DNA of 64,000 bases from Pseudisothecium myosuroides (lineage: Eukaryota; Streptophyta; Bryopsida; Hypnales; Lembophyllaceae). The notes beneath the pieces are model-generated. The model ran no database searches and was not told where the DNA came from. It was given only the letters and a program-made list of their open reading frames with translations. The DNA lies in contig OX637290.1 of assembly GCA_951799445.1 (NCBI GenBank), positions 1,490,501 to 1,554,500 on the forward strand, in the 5' to 3' direction. Of this stretch, positions 57,621 through 64,000 are shown piece by piece. Numbering within the stretch: the stretch's first letter is position 1; each line of letters starts with the position of its first letter. The position numbers and the translations under genes were made by a program.

Positions 57621-60600
57621 ACGGCAAGCTCAACGATAATTTGCACTTCCAAGCTCCAGACGATATGGTAACATCAAAGATTGAAACTACCAAACTCGCA
57701 GTCCTACTAGAGCTTCTGAACCCTAAAAGAAGTAGTCGTGAATGTTTCATGAGTTCTTATTTCCAGTGTTCGTTAACAGGAAACGCCACCGCAAAACTGC
57801 GCAATTGAGATGCAACAAGCCATACCACTCAGCAACAGATCCCAATGCAGCAAAACTCGACGTTCTCCTCCTCCAATTTCGGAGAAAATAAGGCTTGAAT
57901 CACGTTCTGTAATCCCGGATCACCCATAAAAAATCTCCGAAAATCAAGTACAACCACAAATTTACACGCGAAATGCTGGCATGACCAAACCCTACACGAC
58001 ACTGCACGACAAGCTACGCATGAACAATAGATTCCTTGCCATGAGAGTCTAACTCATACAAAAAGAAACTGCCAGATTTGGATAAGCAATACAGTACTTC
58101 AGTTGTAGTAACAGTGCATTCAATCCAGTGCAAGTTATTCATGGATTCTGATGAAGAGCCATACAGCTCAATATGGAATAGGGTTAGTTCAATTCTTACA
58201 ACATACACCCAGTGCAAACAAGCGCAAATGAAGAGAGCCTCAACTAAATTCCAGAAGTTGTTGGATTTAGGGAGTACTGTTTGTCAGCCGCAAAGTTCCA
58301 GAAGCTCGCATAACATATGCATCCTTGAAGTCTGCCAACCAAAACAGTTGAAGTTTGTAATTTGTAACTAAGGTAGGGACTCCCTATAGCCACTTTTTCT
58401 GCCTTACCATACTGTACGCGTAGGTCAGTTTCATAAATAACTCGAGAAAATCCGAAAATTTAGAAAATTGTACAACTATTTCTGAAAATCTGAAAAATTT
58501 TCATTGTTGCTCATTTTGAATATCCAAAAATTATTCTTGAGAAAATTTAGAAAAAAGAACACATTCATGCATCAATAGAAAGAATCAATCCAAAATTAGG
58601 AGCGTTGAAAAATTAAAAATAGCAAAGTGCCGAAAGTCAAGAAATTTAAATGAAGGTGCCGAATTGTCGAATTATAAAAAGTAAACACTTTCGTCAGGAA
58701 AGTGCCGAAATTGCCCTATGCGTAGGGTAGTTACTTTTTCTGCCACAGCCAAAATAAAAGTAAAAGTAATTTTCTAATTTATAACTCATAAAAAACTTTG
58801 AAATTCAATAACTTTTAAACCATGAGTTGGAACACCGTGAAACAAAGCTTATGCACCCCTCCTTACCGAAGGCTTTCCAACGGTACCAAGGACGGAACCG
58901 AGGGACGCACAGTCCCGGAGATCTCAACATATAACAAAAAAAACAAAAAAAACAAAAAAACTCACTTAAGGTAAGGATTCTTAGTTACTACTAGTGTGCC
59001 TTGTGCTGTTGCCACAGCCAAAATATAAGTAATTTTTTTAATTTTTTAATTTATAAAAACTTCAAAATTCAATAACTTTCACACCGTAGGTCCAAACGCC
59101 ACAAGCACCCTTCCTTGTTGAGAGCTTTCCAACGGTACCAAAAACGCAACCGGGGACGCACAATTGTTGAGATCTCACCATAACAAATAAAACAAAACAA
59201 AAACAAAACAAACAACCTAATTTAAGGTATAGATTACTATTATTAGACTTGTCAAATTTTTTTATTTTCTTAATGACAATTGAAAGAGGATTTCAATGCA
59301 ACAAAAGAATGTTTCATTTGGATATATTGTATGAAGTTGTAAAGGGTCAAACCTTTTTTTTGGGGTATAGAGTTTCTAAAACTGTGTCTTCATTGGAAGT
59401 AGATATTGATTAACCCCTAGAGGTTTGGTGAGTGAATAAAGTAGAATTAGTGGAAAATAGGACACTTGATAAAGTTGAGGTATTCAAACAATGAGAGGAC
59501 ATCTTTTTGCAAAGTAACCACAAGATCTTGTACTCTACTAATATGTTGATCTATTTTGAAATTATAAGGCCTAAAGTTGTTGTGGTTTAGGAGATTACAA
59601 GTTTTAAAGTTGGATTTTTTTAATTTTGGGGGTTTAAAAAAATAGGTAGTTGTACTTCAGACAAGTAAATGGATATTTAAAATTAGCTATGTTGGTGGTA
59701 TTTCTTTGAATTCTAATTTTTTTTATAAGTTATCTACGTTCTTCAAAAAATTCAAATTGTTTGGATTCATAGAACTTAGTGCAAAAAAATAGTTTAGCTC
59801 AATACATATGAAAAATCACACTTACAAAGTTTGAACTTTCAAATTTCATATATGGATTTTAAAAAATGAATAATAAAACTAAACTCTCAAGATATTCTCT
59901 GGCCATAGTTCTACCCAAATTTAAAAAAAGAAAAATTTGCTTTAAAAAAAGCCAAGATCAAATGAACACTTTTGCTGGCTTAATGATAGAGTTGAAAAAA
60001 CTCGCGTGCCAATATGGATGGCTAGGTTTAAAAAACTAGGATAGGACATGCTAGCCTCCGTTTGACTTTGGAGCTAGCCAGTTAATAATTGCTTGTAACT
60101 CTGCTCACTACATTTGGTAGTGACTACAAAAGCTTCAAGCAAGTTCACATGGGCCTCCATGTGGATCTTTTATACTCTTCTAAAAGTGTCCGAATCTTCC
60201 CAATTGTTGTACTAAATATTGGTGGTGACTGGTATTAGTTGATTTCATGTTGGAGTCACTCTAGGAATTGCTGCAAATTTTGTTAAGAGGCTATTTTGCC
60301 TTGCAAAAATTCAAGGAAGCAAAATGAGATAGAAATTGATACATACCTATATAGGTTCCCCTACTTGAAAAATATATTGAATATCCTTCATACAATGAAG
60401 AAATAAAACCAAAGAAGACTAGTAATCCTAATTGAGAAAAAAGACAGGATAATAGCTAAAACATGAAGGAGATATCAAACATAAATATATATAAGTAAAC
60501 CTGCTTGAAATAAATAAATAATCTATTCTAAACAAAGAAATATAAAATCCTACAAACAATCCTACAAACAATAGTGCCTTGAATTGAAAAAAAGAAAAAG

Positions 60601-62179
60601 AAAAAGAAAAAATTAATAAAATATAAACCAATAAAGGAGAAGAAAAATATATTAAGTATCATCTATGTCATCTCCATGGTTGTCTATGATTTCTATTGCC
60701 ATTCTAAAGTTCACAATGGAATTCCTTGAAACAACCTTGGTTTAGGCAAAGGTATGCCCTATTATGAACAAGACACTAGTAAGTACAACTAGGGTCTCTA
60801 CAAACTATGTATAGGCGGCAAATTCAGCTCCAAATTGGCAAGTGCGGTCATTTTTCTACAAATTCATCTACATCTATTTCCCACCTATGCCAATTTTGTG
60901 TGAGAGCATCATACAAATTTGACTTGACTTGAAGATGAGTCATTGGATATCCTTCTTGATGGTGTTGTCACCATACTCCAAGGCAAATGATAGTCACTAT
61001 ATATATTGATGATAGTTGTGTCCAATAAAAAAATAAAAGATACGGTGCCACTACTTGTGTAAATGAGTTTGGTTTGAGTATGAGACCTAGAGCTGGTTGG
61101 CCACATCTACACACCTCATGTTTGTGTAGTCTACTCCAAATGTACAGGAGAAGTTGGGATGTTATTTCTATCATCCCCATTTCTACATGAAATTATTGGA
61201 ATTAAAATGCACAGAAATCCAATTGGCAAAGCATGCATGTAAATAAGAAGAATGGACTTCTTGTACTTCCACATGACATAAGAAATCCATCAACTCTCAT
61301 GGATTTTTCACCTAAATGTTCCTTCAGGTGAGTTATTCCAATTTCTCAATGTCTTATACTCTAATGGTAAGCCTATTCTATTTGACCTCATCGTGTCAAT
61401 TGTGTCAATTTCAAGAGTGACTAACTCTATAAACAATCTTAATTAAGTATGTTAGAAAAATAATTGTCGATCTGTAACAAATATATGTCCTTTACCCTAA
61501 ATCTTGACCCAAATTTATGACCACATTGTGTATTACTCTCGCCTGTATATGTACAAGTAGAGGCACTTTGTTAGGCACTATATTGGGATTTTTACCATAA
61601 TATATGTTAAAATTATAAACAAATTTTGACATAGAATTGCTAGGCACCACACTTTGATGCTTTGTTTCTAGTTTTTTTTTGGCATGTATTGCCCAATAGG
61701 AAAATACAATCCTTTATAGCGGTACATCATTTCATCAACAATTAGATATTTTCCCAAAATCCAATTAGCTTTGAAACTATTTCTAATGTCATTTAACAAC
61801 CACCTCACTTGCACTATTTTGTCAGTGCCTTGTAATCCCCTCTCTCACACATAACTAGCCCAATTAATAATATGCAAACATCTAGTAATTGCTTGAAATT
61901 TAGCACATGAAAAAATTTGGGAAATTTTAAGACATTGGAAGAATGAACCTTGTTTTACCCAAATGTCTTCATGTTTGGTTGCTTTTTCAAACCCATGAAA
62001 ACGAGAGTTGCCATGTATGCTTTCAAGCCCGGCACCATCAACAACAATTATCCCGGTCTTCTGGGTGAAATCTTTTGCTCATCCTCCACTATTGCATACC
62101 AATTTTGTTTCCACTAATATTTTCCACAAAAAAGTGAATGGCTAAAACAAAAATAATAATTGAATGAATGATGGCATTC
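57621..62179 (+). repeat. Segmental duplication, copy B
   Basis: Direct repeat of 45565-49570, about 8 kb downstream of copy A's end. It carries the B3 upstream region without the B3 coding exons. Extra DNA: about 50 bases near 57705-57750, 58398-58730 (related to the repeat at 34690) and 60703-61545. The homology stops at 62179, exactly where a TG-starting sequence begins. Confidence 0.88.
58730..59230. repeat. Tandem array in copy B, two units
   Basis: Same units as 46322-47120 but two rather than three: GGATTCTTAGTTACTACTAG at 58975 and the next boundary near 59231. Confidence 0.7.
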
Positions 62180-64000
62180 TGTGAGCCCTCAAGATAGCAC
62201 TTGGAGCTCTGGGTTTATTTTTCGCAATTATTGTTAGTGTTTTGTATTAATTCATGCAAAATAGCATGAATAAGTCAGTTGAGAGAAGTTTGGTGGAAGT
62301 TCCTGCCAGATTAGCAAGGAGTTGTCCTAAAATCACGGGAAGCACAAAATATAATGCTTTTCCAGGTTTAGGTCTTAGTTTAGTATCTTATAGTCCAAAT
62401 TAGCGTTTACGAGAAATGTGAGGATGTGAGAGTTAGCCAGTTCTAGTGTCCTGTCCATGTAAAACTCGACATGTGAGCACATGTGACAGCCTGACTGAAT
62501 CATAAGAGTCTATGTTTAGGTTTAGAAGTGTCTAGATCCAATTCATGTGGAATTTGGGCTAGTTATGTGAAAACCTGCAAATGTTGAAGAATACGAACCA
62601 GAATGCAAAGTAGAAGAAGGGCGAGATGATTGGAGCTTACAGAAAGGTGCTTTTAGGGTAAAAGCATGCCAAGAGGTCAACAACAGAACTAATCATCCAC
62701 GACAAACCCCGGTACCAAACTAATTTTCCTCTCGGGCGGAAATTATTAAGGAATTGCTAAATTTAGCATCCTTATTGGAGGTTTGGTTTTGCCCTTAGCT
62801 TTTGAACACTTCCTAGAAGATTGCCTAAAAGTTTCGGGATTTTACAAAACTCCACGATGACTCCATGGGAAGTCAACCGTCTTTGAAACTGATAGTAATT
62901 TCCTAGAAATTACACAAAGTGCGGTAAAATCTCACTAAAAATTAGATTAGAGTTTTATATATAAAATAAGCGACCATTCAAGTTTGAGGGCTTTCCGATA
63001 GTCAGAAGTACCAGAATCGACGACGACATCAAATTTAACAAGAATTTACAACATGGCGGCGGGTTGACCGGCGAACCAGGAGCTAACTGTGTCCGAATGT
63101 CGCGAATAAGGAATATTTTATTACTCTCACGAACCTTCCAGGCAACTCTGGCTAGTCAGTTTTCTCGGGAAACGCAAATTCCATAAAATGGGATTTTGAC
63201 TTTTCTTTGAAGTTACCATGAGTGGTTTTTATACATATTTACAACCTGGAAGTGGGGAGAAGGGGGTCCCGTAGACTAATCGGGGTCTTCTGAACGTGAT
63301 GGCGCAATCAAATTTCAATTTGGAGTTGTTCTCAAGAAGATCAGAAGAGTTCAGCCGTAGCGTTGACTTTTTTAAAGTAATTAGCGGTAATTCAAAGTTA
63401 TTTCACAAAATATCTTAGTGAAAGTCGAAGATTGGATTTAGTTAAGATTTCAAATCTTTCCTTTAAAAGCCAATTTAGATTAAATTAAGAATATTTGGAA
63501 ATATCCTAAGGTTAATTGCGAAATATCTCAAGGTCAAAATAGTTAATTTCCTAAATATCTTTGGGAAAAATCTTAGATTTTATTTGGACAAGATTTCCTT
63601 TCTAATTAAGGCTTGTTCTAGAAAATTCTAAGGATTAAACAAAGATTATTTTGGAAATATCTTAGGGTAGTTTAGAATTTAGTTTAGGTTAGTTTTTGAG
63701 TAAGAAGACCAAATATCTCATGGTAAACTAAGTGGTGGGGCCTTCTAGCAAGTATATAAGGCCTCCCCGCGAAGTTTGTCGTACCCCATTTTGTTCATTA
63801 TCTGCCTACCGACACTCTGTCAGAGTACATACACTCTTTCTTTGTTTCATTTGCTTACCGGCTTTGTCAGAAGCAATTAAGCTAGACCAAATTTTGGTCA
63901 TCTTTGCTCATTTTTGCTCTCGTTGCTTTCTTTAGTGGAGGATTTGGTTAAGGACTCGGGGTTTCCTTTCAACCTTCACAACCACACTAAGTTCACACTT
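62180..64000 (+). mobile_element. Probable 5' end of a second LTR element, cut by the window edge
   Basis: Begins TGTGAGCCCTCAAGATAGCA exactly where homology between the duplication copies ends (last shared base 62179), so this DNA inserted into copy B. A TATA box TATATAAG at 63753-63760 is followed by a CT-rich stretch, as in an LTR promoter. No coding domain appears before the window ends. The LTR would be at least 1.8 kb; the right boundary and target duplication are out of view. Confidence 0.4.
63753..63760 (+). promoter_or_regulatory. TATA box of the putative LTR
   Basis: TATATAAG with GC-richer sequence immediately after it, in an otherwise AT-rich LTR-like stretch. Confidence 0.4.

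Noticed and set aside
1..64000. tRNA or rRNA genes
   Set aside because: I looked for T-loop words such as GGTTCGAATCC and paired acceptor stems and found none that hold up by eye; a covariance-model scan would be decisive.

Overview
The window looks like nuclear DNA of a land plant or close streptophyte relative. It has four plant-type genes: an IQD-family calmodulin-binding protein, an NPG/NPGR (TTC7-type) tetratricopeptide protein, a plastid protein with a twin-arginine lumen signal, and a protein with two B3 domains. Three of the four have GT-AG introns. Exons are GC-richer than the AT-rich surroundings. Low gene density, B3/IQD/NPGR families and a chromodomain Ty3/gypsy element fit a non-seed plant (moss, liverwort, hornwort, lycophyte or fern). 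I cannot name the lineage.

Layout. 445-2439 (-) is the IQD gene. 2.4-24.5 kb has no supported gene, except a weak orphan first exon at 10450, and is a graveyard of short non-autonomous DNA transposons. 24.5-30.2 kb (-) is the five-exon NPGR gene. 30.2-38.8 kb is AT-rich repeat DNA. 38.8-40.2 kb (+) is the lumen-protein gene, followed by tandem duplications of its 3' end. 42.1-45.1 kb (-) is the four-exon B3 gene. 45.6-49.6 kb is duplicated at 57.6-62.2 kb with an internal inversion. Between the two copies lie a decayed chromovirus (49695-55921), a CACTA-like element and another short transposon. The last 1.8 kb looks like the start of a second LTR element running off the window.

The most interesting content is mobile DNA. 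(1) About nine elements have ends of the form CCCYTAAA...TTTARGGG flanked by TTAA. One (36560-37496) sits inside another repeat, and two paralogues of that repeat in this window carry the uninterrupted TTAA, so the insertion duplicated TTAA. That is the signature of the piggyBac superfamily, which is unusual for a plant. (2) The chromovirus has no tRNA-type primer site next to its 5' LTR. Instead the 10 bases at 50014-50023 are perfectly complementary to a site inside its own LTR, as in self-priming Tf1/sushi elements. (3) All five in-frame stops in its gag-pol can be explained as C-to-T changes at CAG or CGA codons, the mark of methylated-cytosine decay.

Other transposon groups recognised by ends or target duplications are a Mutator-like element with a perfect 9-bp duplication, a pogo/Emigrant-like element, a six-copy 270-290 bp TA-flanked family, an almost fully palindromic 224-bp element, and a CACTA-like element. 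The four genes do not form a pathway: IQD (calmodulin/microtubule), NPGR (plasma-membrane PI4-kinase scaffold), lumen protein (plastid) and B3 (nucleus) are independent neighbours.
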